DNA of 64,000 bases from Rhodobacteraceae bacterium M385 (lineage in GTDB: Bacteria; Pseudomonadota; Alphaproteobacteria; Rhodobacterales; Rhodobacteraceae): assembly GCA_025141835.1 (NCBI GenBank), contig CP081102.1, positions 2,418,001 to 2,482,000 on the forward strand, written 5' to 3'. Under the pieces are notes generated by a model that was not told the DNA's origin, ran no database searches, and saw nothing but the letters and a program-made list of their open reading frames with translations. The translations under genes and the position numbers were made by a program. This document shows, piece after piece, positions 33,255-41,727 of this stretch; positions within the stretch are counted from its first letter, which is position 1, and each line of letters begins with the position of its first letter.

Positions 33255-34167
33255 GATCGGGCATCGCATCGGCGGCGAAAGCATCGCGGCCCGTTTCGCC
33301 TTCGGCCCCAAGGGTAATGACCCGTTGCGCCTCAAACGCATCGCCAAGCCACATGGCCAGTGCAACAGGATCGGTCACATCGGTGCCCGGCCCTTCTACC
33401 GCATCAAGGACCAGTTTGGATGGGGCCCAAACGCTGATTTTCCCTTGCTTCATCGCCCAATCAAGCTCGGTACGGCTATCCACCACAACGCATCGGGCGT
33501 CCCTTGCCGCCAAAACCCAGGCCGATTGTTCAATCGCCAACAGCGCGATCCGCCGCTGGGGCATGGCGTGAGCCGCTTGCGGGGCGGCCACCTTGGGGGC
33601 GTCTACACAAAGGATCAAAGGCGCTTCGGCCTTCTCCAACGCGTCCAACAAGGTGGGGAGGTCGGGCCGGTGAATGGCCGCATCCGAAAGGTAGACGACA
33701 ATGGGATGGGGGGCGGCATCGGCCAACAAACGCAGGCGGCGACGGCCTTCGGGCGCTTGGCGGAGGATTTCGACGCCCAAGGTGTACGGCCCTCGATCCA
33801 GCTTGCCGATCCGCACGAATACCCGCGCGGCCAAGGGGTGCTCCAGAATGCTATCGGCAATTCGCGCGGCAAGGGTTTCCAGCAGGTTCACCCGTTCGGC
33901 GGCCAAGGCCGCGTCAATCGCCTCGGCGATCGTGTCATAGCTTAGAATGCGGTCCACATCATCGGTGGCGCTTTCTGCGCGGGTCTCAACCTCGACCACC
34001 ACATCGAACCGGATCTTCTGGGTCACGCCCCTTTCGGCCTGAAACGCCCCAATCTCGACCTCGCGCACATGGTCCGTCATCGAAATACGGTCGCGCGGCG
34101 TGCCATCGGCGGTCGCCTTGGCCCGTTCAGAAGGGTGACTAAAGGCTTGGGAAATCTCGTCAGACAT
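33247..34167 (-). CDS. folB: Dihydroneopterin aldolase with long C-terminal extension
   Basis: A 306-residue protein starting at MSDEISQAF. The FolB domain covers about residues 25-145 (RDRISMTDHVREVEIGAFQAE; RILSYDTIAEAIDAAL; VNLLETLAARIADSIL; VFVRIGKLDRGPYTLGVEI) and would cleave dihydroneopterin to hydroxymethyl-dihydropterin for folate synthesis. The remaining ~160 residues form an unrecognised alpha/beta domain. FolB proteins are normally ~120 residues, so this is over twice the usual size. It lies upstream of folP on the same strand with the GNAT gene between. Confidence 0.88.
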   Translation of the reverse strand: MSDEISQAFSHPSERAKATADGTPRDRISMTDHVREVEIGAFQAERGVTQKIRFDVVVEVETRAESATDDVDRILSYDTIAEAIDAALAAERVNLLETLAARIADSILEHPLAARVFVRIGKLDRGPYTLGVEILRQAPEGRRRLRLLADAAPHPIVVYLSDAAIHRPDLPTLLDALEKAEAPLILCVDAPKVAAPQAAHAMPQRRIALLAIEQSAWVLAARDARCVVVDSRTELDWAMKQGKISVWAPSKLVLDAVEGPGTDVTDPVALAMWLGDAFEAQRVITLGAEGETGRDAFAADAMPDLT

Positions 34168-34266
34168 GGGCGTGCGCCTTGGATTGGGACAAGGCTCGTC
34201 TAACACGGGAAATTCGCGCTGCAAGGGCCAGCTTGCGGCGACTATACCGCCAAATCCGACGTAAAG

Positions 34267-34953
34267 TCAGTATTGCTGGCGGTAGAATTGGTGAATGCCG
34301 ATGGCGGCAGTCTGAGGATAAACGCTTGCCCACCGGGGGTTTACCCAATCGGCGTGGTAATGGGTGGCCCCCGCCGTCAGGTCGCGCGGGGCGTCGTCGA
34401 TCATGATCCGCGCGATATGGCCAAGACGGTGCATCGCGGTCTCGTCCGTCATCTCTTCCGAGCGTCCATCGCAGGTATAGGTGAACTGGCAGGCGAACTG
34501 GCGGCCCGTGCCTTGGGTGATAACACCACAGATCGTATCGGGGTAATTATCCGCATCGACGCGATTCAAGATCACTTCAGCGACAGCATACTGACCTGCA
34601 ATCGGCTCCCCCCGGGCTTCAAAATAGAGCGCTTCCGTCAGGCATTGCCATTGGGCGTTGCCACGAGGCGCGCGCAAGTTGTCCAACTCTGCGGTATCCA
34701 TGATCCGGGGGTCGTCACCCGCCAAGTTCGCATCATAGGCAGAACCAATTTGGCGCAGGCGTGTAGCTGTCAGGGACGACAGAGAAGCGGCCTCCATCCC
34801 CATCAACTGATCCAGTACGCCAGAAAGCCCGTTGGCCGCCGTCGAGGTACTCAGCGTCACATCCGTGGCCGTCATGTTCTGCGCGTTGGCACCTGTGGTG
34901 GCATAAACAGCCAAAAAGCCCGCGCCAAACGCGGACAATATCCGTAGTTTCAT
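34267..34953 (-). CDS. Cell wall hydrolase, SleB family
   Basis: A 228-residue protein with a signal peptide ending near residue 25 (TGANA-QN). The C-terminal half is the SleB/hydrolase_2 domain: WQCLTEALYFEARGEP, YAVAEVILNRVDADNYPDTICGVITQG, CQFTYTCDG and GATHYHADWVNPRW. It would cleave peptidoglycan in the periplasm. ATG 34953 has GGAAGG upstream; a GTG directly before it is also in frame. It is a monocistronic gene as far as can be seen. Confidence 0.9.
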   Translation of the reverse strand: MKLRILSAFGAGFLAVYATTGANAQNMTATDVTLSTSTAANGLSGVLDQLMGMEAASLSSLTATRLRQIGSAYDANLAGDDPRIMDTAELDNLRAPRGNAQWQCLTEALYFEARGEPIAGQYAVAEVILNRVDADNYPDTICGVITQGTGRQFACQFTYTCDGRSEEMTDETAMHRLGHIARIMIDDAPRDLTAGATHYHADWVNPRWASVYPQTAAIGIHQFYRQQY

Positions 34954-35116
34954 CACTGCACCCTTCCAAGGGAAAAAGCCGGTCCCATTCTGTTGCGGGT
35001 CCTGACTGATCTCGTTGGGGGGGTAGTTAACTCAAATTGTAGGAACGGCAAAATCGGCCCTGAATCATGTGTTGCCCCGTATGTCGGCCACTAGATTTAG
35101 ACGGCAACTCTTAAAG

Positions 35117-37654
35117 TTATACCTTAGCGTCCCCGGACAAGCCCTTGTCTTGGATAGAAAATTGCGCGGCGGCAAGTTTCGCTACCGGCACCCGGTAAGG
35201 AGAGCAAGACACATAGTCGAAACCCGCCTTGCGAGAGAACTGAACCGACTCTGGATGGCCACCATGTTCGCCACAAAGCGCCAAAGTCAGCTCGGGACGC
35301 ACCGAACGTCCCCGTTCAGCGCCCAGAAGCACCAACTCCCCCACACCATCAATGTCCAGCTGCCGGAATGGATCTTCAGGGAAGACCCCCTGTTGCACAT
35401 AGGCCGACATGAACCGGCCTGCATCATCCCGGCTGAGGCCATAGGTCATTTGGGTCAAGTCATTGGTGCCGAACGACAAAAATGCAGCATGTTCGGCGAT
35501 TTCACCGGCCCTTAGGGCGGCACGAGGCGTTTCGACCATTACGCCTAGGCGGTAGGTGAAATCCACGCCAGTCTTGCTGCGCACTTCGGCGGCAATACCG
35601 TCAACGGCGGCTTTCACGATCTCCACCTCACGGCGGGCCGTGACGAGGGGGATCATGATCTCGGGGACAATCGGCGCCCCCTTCTTCGAGGACGCAACCG
35701 TCGCCTCAAAGATCGCGCGGGCCTGCATTTCGTAGATTTCAGGCACGGTAATGCCCAGGCGGACACCGCGCATCCCCAACATTGGGTTGAATTCTTGCAA
35801 CGCCTCAATCCGCTGCGCCACACGGCTGACGGGCAGGTCCAGCGCCTCTGCCAAGGCGCGGATACCCTCACGGTCACGGGGCAGGAATTCGTGCAAAGGC
35901 GGGTCAAACAGGCGGATGGTGACGGGCTGGCCCTTCATCAACTCGAACAATTTGGTGAAATCTTCGCGCTGCATCGGCAGCAGACGATCAAGTGAGGCAG
36001 CGCGATCTTGGGCGTTCTCGGCAAAGATCATCTCGCGCATCACCGTCATGCGGGTGGCGTCAAAGAACATATGCTCGGTCCGGCACAGGCCGATCCCGTC
36101 CACCCCGAAACGCTGCGCCATGGCGGCATCTTCGGGCGTGTCTGCATTGGCGCGAATGCCAATATCGCGGGCGTCATCGGCCCAATCCATCAGCTTGGCG
36201 AAGGCACCACCCAGGGCGGGTTCAATCATCTCGGCAGCGCCGACAAGCACTTCCCCGGCAGAGCCATCAAGGGTGATGATGTCACCCTCATGAAACACCC
36301 GACGCCCGGGCACGGTGATTGTCTTCTTGCGCGTATCCAGTTGCAGGCTGGTCGCACCCGCCACGCAAGGCAGGCCCAAACCGCGGGCAATGACCGCCGC
36401 ATGGGACGTCACGCCGCCGCGTTCTGTCAAAATCGCCTGGGCCGCGTGCATCCCGCGAATATCTTCGGGCGAGGTTTCGCGGCGCACCAGAATGCACGGC
36501 TCCCCCTGGGCCGCGGCAGCGGTGGCGGCAGCGGTCGAGAACACGATCTTGCCCGTCGCCGCACCGGGCGCGGCGGGAATACCCGTCGTCAGCAAATCGC
36601 GGTCCCCACCGGGCTTGACCTGCCGGTGTAGCAATCCATTGAGCGTATAGGGCGGAATGCGGGTCAACGCCTCTTCCCGAGGGATAACGCCAGTCTCGGA
36701 GAGGGCGACGGCGATCTCAACCTCACCACGCGCGGAACGGGGCGTGCGCACGGCGTCGAGTATCGACAATTCCCCATCCATCAACGTGAACTCGATCTGC
36801 ATTTCTTCGCGTAGCCGTTGGCGCATCACCCCATGGGCATCGCGCAGGGCCTGCACCTGATCGGGCGCGACGTCTTCCAAGGCTGCACCACGGGGGTCGC
36901 TTTCGATGAATTGCGCCGCCCCTTCTGTCAGCGCCTGACGCCCCTGCCCGCGCGGCAGATATCGCCCGGTGACCTGAGGTTCCCCAGTGTCGGAGGAGAC
37001 GAATTGAACCACCCCCGCCCCGGAAATCCCCTGCGCCGGACCAAGCGCCATTTTCTGCACCACAAGGCCAAGCCCCGCATCGGCAGGCGCCCCTTGGGCC
37101 TGACGCAAGAGCCGCGCAGTCGTGCCTTCCCAAGCCCGCGCCATGGAGCGGAGCACTTCGGCCAATTGCACCGTGGGGTCCTGGGGGAAAGGTTCTTCCA
37201 TCTCGGCCTCATAGGCCGCTTTGGCGAGCCTTGGGGTGATGGGGTTTTCAAAATCATCGGCATCAAGGCGATGGACATATACAGCGTAGGACCGGATGAA
37301 ACGCGTATAGACCGCGCCCGCCACGTCGGGGCCGTGGGTTTGCGCCAGCGCATCATGGGTGGCGTCGCACATGCCGACATTCAGGATCGTGCCCGGCCCG
37401 CCCCAATCGGGCGTTTCCGACGACGAGCGCACGGACAAGAGCGCACCAGAGCCAAACAGGCCCACCAGCGATTCCAGATCGGGCATACGCCCTTCCGCAA
37501 TCGCGCGCACCGTATCGAAGCTGAGCGCCACGGTCGGCGGCACCGGCATATCCAGCCGCACCAACCGCTGAAGGCACTTCGCACGGTTCCCATGCCGGTC
37601 CTTGCGGATATCGGCGGTGGGCGTGATCTCGGTGAAGTCAGGCGTGGTAAGCAT
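35117..37654 (-). CDS. Pyruvate phosphate dikinase-like PEP-utilising enzyme
   Basis: An 845-residue protein with the three-part layout of pyruvate phosphate dikinase: N-terminal ATP-grasp (SVRSSSETPDW), a phospho-His domain (ERGGVTSHAAVIARGLGLPC) and a C-terminal PEP/pyruvate TIM barrel (GLCRTEHMFF; RGVRLGITVPEIYEMQ; SFGTNDLTQM; LCGEHGGHPESV). It should interconvert pyruvate and PEP. It is shorter than standard PPDK (~880), and the glycine-rich loop GGKGANL near the N-terminus is replaced by GNRAKCL, so ATP handling may differ. It lies downstream of glyS on the same strand. Confidence 0.85.
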   Translation of the reverse strand: MLTTPDFTEITPTADIRKDRHGNRAKCLQRLVRLDMPVPPTVALSFDTVRAIAEGRMPDLESLVGLFGSGALLSVRSSSETPDWGGPGTILNVGMCDATHDALAQTHGPDVAGAVYTRFIRSYAVYVHRLDADDFENPITPRLAKAAYEAEMEEPFPQDPTVQLAEVLRSMARAWEGTTARLLRQAQGAPADAGLGLVVQKMALGPAQGISGAGVVQFVSSDTGEPQVTGRYLPRGQGRQALTEGAAQFIESDPRGAALEDVAPDQVQALRDAHGVMRQRLREEMQIEFTLMDGELSILDAVRTPRSARGEVEIAVALSETGVIPREEALTRIPPYTLNGLLHRQVKPGGDRDLLTTGIPAAPGAATGKIVFSTAAATAAAAQGEPCILVRRETSPEDIRGMHAAQAILTERGGVTSHAAVIARGLGLPCVAGATSLQLDTRKKTITVPGRRVFHEGDIITLDGSAGEVLVGAAEMIEPALGGAFAKLMDWADDARDIGIRANADTPEDAAMAQRFGVDGIGLCRTEHMFFDATRMTVMREMIFAENAQDRAASLDRLLPMQREDFTKLFELMKGQPVTIRLFDPPLHEFLPRDREGIRALAEALDLPVSRVAQRIEALQEFNPMLGMRGVRLGITVPEIYEMQARAIFEATVASSKKGAPIVPEIMIPLVTARREVEIVKAAVDGIAAEVRSKTGVDFTYRLGVMVETPRAALRAGEIAEHAAFLSFGTNDLTQMTYGLSRDDAGRFMSAYVQQGVFPEDPFRQLDIDGVGELVLLGAERGRSVRPELTLALCGEHGGHPESVQFSRKAGFDYVSCSPYRVPVAKLAAAQFSIQDKGLSGDAKV

Positions 37655-37772
37655 GAGCCGGGTTCCGGGTTAACATTCGCGAACGATACAGTCGGAGACA
37701 TGACTGTCCAGTTAACCGGGCAATCATGTGACAGTTTTGTGCAGAGTGTTGCTGCGGCGCGGCGTAGGCGGA

Positions 37773-40013
37773 TTAGCCCTCGATCTTGGTCAAATCCGCC
37801 ACAGAGCCACAGGTTTGCGTAATATCGTGCAGCAAGTTCAACCGGTTACGGCGGATGACATCGCTGTCGGCGTTCACCTGAACGGCCTCGAAGAAGGCAT
37901 CAATGGGGGCACGGAGCTTGGCCATTTCGCCCATGGCGGCTTCAAACTGCTCCTCGGCCACCGCTGGCGCGATGGCTTTCCTCGCCGCTTCAAGGGCGTC
38001 GAACAGGGCCGTTTCCTCAGCCGTTTCGGCGTATTTGGCATCCGCGCCGTAGCGATATTTGACCCCGTCCTTCTGCTCGGCTTGAGCCAGGATATTGGCA
38101 GAGCGCTTGTAGCCTTGGATCAAGTTTTCGCCGTCGGGCGTGTTGAGGAAGGATTGCAACGCGCGGGCGCGGGCCACCACGAGGGTGAGGTCGTCGGCGG
38201 GCTCCATCGAGAGCGCCGCGTCGATCACATCATGGCGGATGTTCTCGGCCTTGAGGTGAACTTTGAGGCGGTCGTGGAAGAAGGAGAGGAGATCTTCATC
38301 AGGATCAGATATTTCCTCCAGCGCCAACTCCAACGAAATCTTGCGTTGTGTCTCTACCCTAGGAAGGGCTTGGCGCAAAATTTCTCGTGCCTTAGGCAAG
38401 TTCTGGATCGAAATGCCTAAGCTTTTCGCCAATCGCTCATCTTGATCTCGGGCATCATCAAGCATGCTCAATAGATGTGGCTGATAGTGAGCATCGCTTG
38501 CTGAGTTCATCAGCGGCAGCAAATTAAATCGAGTGTCCCCATCCAAAACAATCCGAATAACCCCCAGTGCCGCCCGCCTCAAAGCAAACGGGTCTTTCGA
38601 GCCTGTGGGCTTCTCATCAATCGCCCAGAAACCCGTCAGCAGGTCCAGTTTGTCGGCCAGCGCCACGGCCACGCTCAAGGGGGCTGTGGGGACATCATCG
38701 GTGGGGCCAAGCGGGGCGTAGTGTTCCTCGGCGACGGCGGCGATTTCGGGGGCAAGGCCCGCTTCCAAGGCATAGTACTTGCCCATCGTGCCTTGCAGCT
38801 CGGGGAACTCATAGACCATTTCCGACGACAGATCGGCCTTGGCGATACGGGCGGCGGTCTCGGCTGCCGTTGGGTCCGCGCCGACCATGGGGGCGATTTC
38901 GCGGGCCAAGGCGGCGATACGCTCCACCCGTTCCGACTGGCTGCCCAAGCGGCGCTCAAACGTGACGTTTTGCAACGCCTCGCGCCACGCGCCCATGCCA
39001 TCACGTGCAATGCGCAAGTCGTTGTCCCAGAAGAACTTTCCGTCCGCCAAACGGGCGAACAGAACCTTGGAGTTGCCCGCGATGATCGTAGCTCCGGAAT
39101 CAGCCGTGTCGCGGTTGGCGACGGTGATGAAGCGCTCAATCCGCCCCGTGGCGGGATTACGGACCGAGAAGAACTTCTGGTGTTCGCGCATGGAGGTTTG
39201 CAGCACTTCGGCAGGCAGGCCCAGGAAATCCTCGGCAATTTCGCCCATCAAGACGACGGGCCATTCCACAAGGCCCGCGACCTCGGCCAGAAGGCCCGCG
39301 TCTTCCACGACCTCCAGGCCCGCCGCGAAGGCCATGTTGGTGGCGTCGTGCCAGATCGCATCGGCACGGTCTTGGGCTGACGGAACCACATGGGCGGCCC
39401 GCAGTTTGGTGGAGTAATCATCGAAAGACGACACCGCAAAGCGGCCCGGCGCCATGAAACGGTGGCCTTCGGTCGTGTTGCCTGCCGCGATGCCGTCCAC
39501 ATCGAATGGCACCACTTCCGAGCCATCTTCGCGCGACAAAAGACACAGGATCGACTGCAACGGGCGCACCCATTTCAGGCTACCCGAGCCCCAGCGCATG
39601 GACTTGGGCCAAGGGAACGTGCGGATCACTTGCGGGATCAACTCGGCGATGATGGCTTGCGCCTCGCGGCCTTCGGTCGTGACTTTGGCGTAGTAGAAGG
39701 TGCCCTTCTTTTCTTCGCGCTCTTCCAGCGCATCACGCGACACCCCTGCCCCGCGCAGGAAGCCTTCCAACGCTTTTTCCGGCGCGCCCACCTTGGGGCC
39801 ACGGCGTTCTTCGGACGTGGTGGGGGAGGATTCTGTCAGCCCCTCAATGGTCAGGACAAGGCGGCGGGGCGTCACGAAAGTACCCGCAGAGGCGTAGGTC
39901 AACCCGGCCTCCACCAGACCATCGGTCACCATCCGCTTGAGGTCCGCGCTGGCGCGGGCCTGCATCCGGGCGGGGATTTCTTCGGAAAAGAGTTCCAGCA
40001 GAAGGTCGGGCAT
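37773..40013 (-). CDS. glyS: Glycine-tRNA ligase beta subunit
   Basis: A 746-residue protein starting at MPDLLLELFSEEIPARMQ, the typical GlyS N-terminus; other family segments are GPKVGAPEKALEGF, VRPLQSILCLL, GHRFMAPG and ADKLDLLTGFW. With GlyQ it forms the alpha2beta2 bacterial glycyl-tRNA synthetase. A patch at about 38341-38580 is distinctly lower in GC than the rest, though the frame is intact. Order on the minus strand: glyQ, DUF6446, glyS. Confidence 0.97.
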   Translation of the reverse strand: MPDLLLELFSEEIPARMQARASADLKRMVTDGLVEAGLTYASAGTFVTPRRLVLTIEGLTESSPTTSEERRGPKVGAPEKALEGFLRGAGVSRDALEEREEKKGTFYYAKVTTEGREAQAIIAELIPQVIRTFPWPKSMRWGSGSLKWVRPLQSILCLLSREDGSEVVPFDVDGIAAGNTTEGHRFMAPGRFAVSSFDDYSTKLRAAHVVPSAQDRADAIWHDATNMAFAAGLEVVEDAGLLAEVAGLVEWPVVLMGEIAEDFLGLPAEVLQTSMREHQKFFSVRNPATGRIERFITVANRDTADSGATIIAGNSKVLFARLADGKFFWDNDLRIARDGMGAWREALQNVTFERRLGSQSERVERIAALAREIAPMVGADPTAAETAARIAKADLSSEMVYEFPELQGTMGKYYALEAGLAPEIAAVAEEHYAPLGPTDDVPTAPLSVAVALADKLDLLTGFWAIDEKPTGSKDPFALRRAALGVIRIVLDGDTRFNLLPLMNSASDAHYQPHLLSMLDDARDQDERLAKSLGISIQNLPKAREILRQALPRVETQRKISLELALEEISDPDEDLLSFFHDRLKVHLKAENIRHDVIDAALSMEPADDLTLVVARARALQSFLNTPDGENLIQGYKRSANILAQAEQKDGVKYRYGADAKYAETAEETALFDALEAARKAIAPAVAEEQFEAAMGEMAKLRAPIDAFFEAVQVNADSDVIRRNRLNLLHDITQTCGSVADLTKIEG

Positions 40014-40074
40014 GGGAAGCGTCCTATTGATCGTCAGGCGCGGGCAATCGCGCAAATGGGGTTATCGGCGGCAC

Positions 40075-40530
40075 CTATTCAAGCGTGCCGTTGAGTTGGG
40101 TCCAGGCGAAGCCGCGCCCGTCGGGGAAAATGGCAACCACGCGGTCCACGCCACGGGCGAAGTCGAATTGGCCCAAGTAGGCTTGCGCCGCGCCGCTTTC
40201 CAGCGCCTCGCCAATTGCCGATGCATCAAAGCAATCGAACCACGCGGGCGGGAACAGCGGCGTGGGGTCGGCGTAGGGTGTGGCATCGGCCAAGGGGCCC
40301 GTGTCATCCAGCGTGAAACAGGCCCGGTAACGCAGCGGAGAGGTCGCGGCGTCAATGCCTTGCGCGTCCGAGATCGCCAGCGGCACCAGCGTGCCGTCTT
40401 CGGCCTGAACCGTCAGCGTCACTTCCTCCAACGGCGCATAGTAGGCGCGGGTGTTGGTGTACCACAGACCCACGCCAAAAAGGATCGTGGACAGCACGAT
40501 CACCACCACAATGATGCGGCCCGAGGTCAC
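40075..40530 (-). CDS. DUF6446-like single-helix protein between glyQ and glyS
   Basis: A 151-residue protein with one N-terminal membrane helix (TSGRIIVVVIVLSTILFGVG) and a periplasmic domain (YYAPLEEVTLTVQ; YRACFTLDD; PPAWFDCFDA; FAWTQLNGTLE) with two Cys. The GTG start overlaps the glyQ stop (GTGA), so it is translationally coupled. A protein of this type sits between glyQ and glyS in many Rhodobacteraceae; its function is unknown. The frame is open 22 codons upstream, but within glyQ. Confidence 0.82.
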   Translation of the reverse strand: MTSGRIIVVVIVLSTILFGVGLWYTNTRAYYAPLEEVTLTVQAEDGTLVPLAISDAQGIDAATSPLRYRACFTLDDTGPLADATPYADPTPLFPPAWFDCFDASAIGEALESGAAQAYLGQFDFARGVDRVVAIFPDGRGFAWTQLNGTLE

Positions 40531-41474
40531 GCCGCACCTGCCGCAGATGACACATCCGCGCCGCCCGCCGCCGTTTGCACGAAGGCATCGGCGCACATCT
40601 TCGTCAGGGCACGGACCCGGCCAATGTAGGCTTGGCGTTCTGTGACCGAGATCACGCCACGGGCATCAAGAAGGTTAAACATATGGCTCGCCTTGATCGC
40701 TTGGTCATAGGCGGGGTGGACCATGATGATATGCTTGCCGGTCTTTGGGTCCACGGCGTCGTGGGACAGCAGTTGCTGACACTCGGCTTCTGCATCCTCA
40801 AAGTGGCGCAGTAGGGTCTCGGTGGTGGCCGCGTCGAAGTTGTGGCGGGAGTATTCCTCTTCCGTCTGGCGGAACACGTCACCGTAGGTCAGCGCGATCG
40901 GCGCATCGGGGTCGTTGTAGGGCATGTCCATGACGTGATCGATGCCAAGGATATAGATCGCCAAACGCTCCAGCCCGTAGGTCAACTCGCCCGAGACAGG
41001 GTGGCAGTCATGGCCGCCGACCTGTTGGAAATAGGTGAACTGAGACACTTCCATGCCGTCGCACCACACTTCCCATCCCAAGCCCCAAGCGCCAAGGGTC
41101 GGGCTTTCCCAATCGTCCTCTACGAAACGGATGTCGTGCAGATCGGTATCAATCCCGATGGCCCGCAAGCTGCCAAGGTAGAGGTCCTGCAGGTCGGGCG
41201 GGCTTGGTTTGATGATGACCTGATACTGATAGTAATGCTGTAAGCGGTTCGGGTTCTCGCCATAACGCCCATCGGTGGGGCGGCGCGAGGGCTGCACATA
41301 GGCCGCCGTCCACGCCCGGTCGCCCAACGAACGCAGGGTCGTGGCGGGGTGGAAGGTGCCAGCGCCGACCTCCATATCGTAGGGCTGCATGATCGCGCAG
41401 CCCTTGGCCGCCCAATACGCCTGTAGGCGCAGGATGATCTCTTGGAACGAGCGTGGGGTGGTTGCCTCAGTCAT
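40527..41474 (-). CDS. glyQ: Glycine-tRNA ligase alpha subunit
   Basis: A 315-residue protein with the GlyQ core: SFQEIILRLQAYWAAKGCAI, QPYDMEVGAGTFHPATTLRS, YVQPSRRPTDGRYGENPNRL, SPTLGAWGLGWEVWCDGMEV, THE-like FTYFQQVGGHD and GLERLAIYI. It holds the class II catalytic site for glycine activation. First gene of the glyQ-DUF6446-glyS unit. Upstream is a 253-bp divergent region shared with the secreted pseudoprotease gene. Confidence 0.97.
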   Translation of the reverse strand: MTEATTPRSFQEIILRLQAYWAAKGCAIMQPYDMEVGAGTFHPATTLRSLGDRAWTAAYVQPSRRPTDGRYGENPNRLQHYYQYQVIIKPSPPDLQDLYLGSLRAIGIDTDLHDIRFVEDDWESPTLGAWGLGWEVWCDGMEVSQFTYFQQVGGHDCHPVSGELTYGLERLAIYILGIDHVMDMPYNDPDAPIALTYGDVFRQTEEEYSRHNFDAATTETLLRHFEDAEAECQQLLSHDAVDPKTGKHIIMVHPAYDQAIKASHMFNLLDARGVISVTERQAYIGRVRALTKMCADAFVQTAAGGADVSSAAGAA

Positions 41475-41727
41475 CGGTGAACGGCTCCGGTATTGCGGGT
41501 TTGGCGCGATGACTAGACGGGGCGCGGGCCGTGGTCAACAAAGCGACCCGATCCAAAGCGCCCCTGCGGCGATGGCGCATATCGGCCACGTTAGGGGCAC
41601 CACTTGCGGAAAACTATTGCAAAACAGGGTGCAATCGACGCAAAGCCCCGGTACGTTTAGGACTGGAACGCGCAGGTCACGTTAGGCCAAGCGCGGTGAG
41701 AATTACATACAGGGTTACGGGATAATC

